From CAZWUZ01 sp964637655 [NCBI: uncultured bacterium] (GTDB taxonomy: Bacteria; DAOPZR01): a stretch of DNA of 13,374 bases. The stretch covers positions 1-13,374 of the forward strand of contig CAZWUZ010000083.1 in NCBI GenBank assembly GCA_964637655.1. The letters are read 5' to 3'. The notes under the pieces were generated by a model. It saw nothing but the letters and a program-made list of their open reading frames with translations. It was not told where the DNA came from and ran no database searches. The position numbers and the translations under genes are program-made. Shown piece by piece: positions 13,249 to 13,374 of the stretch. Numbering within the stretch: position 1 is the stretch's first letter; each line of letters starts with the position of its first letter.

Positions 13249-13270
13249 GCTGTTTTCGGGCGAAAACAGC
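13249..13270. repeat. 22-base perfect palindrome
   Basis: GCTGTTTTCG is followed after two bases by its perfect complement CGAAAACAGC. The run of T and A inside the stem and the perfect symmetry would suit an operator for a dimeric regulator or a hairpin. It has no U tract after it on either strand, so it is not a classical terminator. It lies 134 bases upstream of the TolB-like GTG. Confidence 0.55.
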
Positions 13271-13374
13271 GCTTCGGCGACGCTATCCGCCTCAAGTTCG
13301 TTCGGTCCTCTCGGGTTGCTCCGACGCATTCGGGCTCGAGCTTCGACCGGCGGGCTGCCCGCAGGGGGCTCAGG

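Larger units (their letters stand above)
13116..13374. other. Dyad-rich non-coding stretch at the right end
   Basis: This 259-base stretch to the window edge has no gene I can support. It contains a long imperfect inverted repeat (13141-13157 with 13217-13231), small hairpins nested inside it, a 22-base palindrome (13249-13270) and further small stems to the right (CGC-TTCG-GCG at 13270-13279; GCGGG-CTG-CCCGC at 13350-13362). A promoter for the downstream minus-strand genes may lie here, but I cannot point to convincing -35 and -10 boxes. A minus-strand frame starting at 13329 crosses it but shows no recognisable protein. Confidence 0.55.

Noticed and set aside
12745-13329. Minus-strand open frame starting at 13329 in a different frame from the TolB-like gene
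   Set aside because: Its second half is an out-of-frame reading of the TolB-like gene, and its first half runs through the palindromes. No domain or signal peptide was seen. A frameshift joining the two frames was considered, but the upstream part has no export signal.
1-13374. CRISPR array, tRNA/rRNA genes, transposase, phage genes or a defence island
   Set aside because: No regularly spaced direct repeats, tRNA cloverleaf or rRNA sequence, and no mobile or defence protein motif was found by eye on either strand.

Overview
This is a GC-rich bacterial chromosomal window in which every gene I can support lies on the minus strand, so transcription runs from the right end to the left. I see no transposase, phage gene, CRISPR array, rRNA or tRNA. 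It is a dense housekeeping region rather than a defence or mobile island. The organism cannot be named from the sequence. It is not a classical low-GC Firmicute, yet it keeps a Firmicute-like cluster (tmk, yaaR, holB, ricT, metG). Two non-coding spacers carry repeat-like, dyad-rich DNA of a kind I associate, from memory only, with environmental genomes of the PVC group (Kiritimatiellota, Lentisphaerota or Verrucomicrobiota).

Layout in transcription order: a dyad-rich non-coding stretch (13116-13374); a TolB/FlgO-like protein with an unclear N-terminus; phosphopentomutase (deoB); a bactofilin; thymidylate kinase (tmk); a YaaR/DUF327 protein; DNA polymerase III delta' (holB); a RicT/YaaT-family PSP1 protein with an Arg-Gly-rich tail; methionyl-tRNA synthetase (metG); a small single-pass membrane protein with a PEGA-like region; an alkaline-phosphatase-superfamily metalloenzyme related to phosphoglycerate mutase; a membrane-anchored YdcF/DUF218 protein; a family 5 solute-binding lipoprotein; a LolB-like lipoprotein; a 234-base spacer with a near-perfect inverted repeat; and the first two thirds of glutamyl-tRNA synthetase (gltX), cut by the left edge.

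From 13115 to 1206 no spacer exceeds 46 bases, and many junctions are ATGA, GTGA or TGATG overlaps, so the whole block may be one or a few long transcripts. The central part joins nucleotide supply (deoB, tmk), replication (holB), RNA-processing control (ricT) and translation (metG, gltX). The left part is envelope-related (YdcF-like protein, two lipoproteins). I found no convincing new multi-gene system. The points most worth a second look are the RGG-like tail on RicT, the conserved-order cluster in a GC-rich background, the two structured spacers, the possible 5' damage to the TolB-like gene, and the uncharacterised mutase-like metalloenzyme next to the PEGA-like membrane protein.
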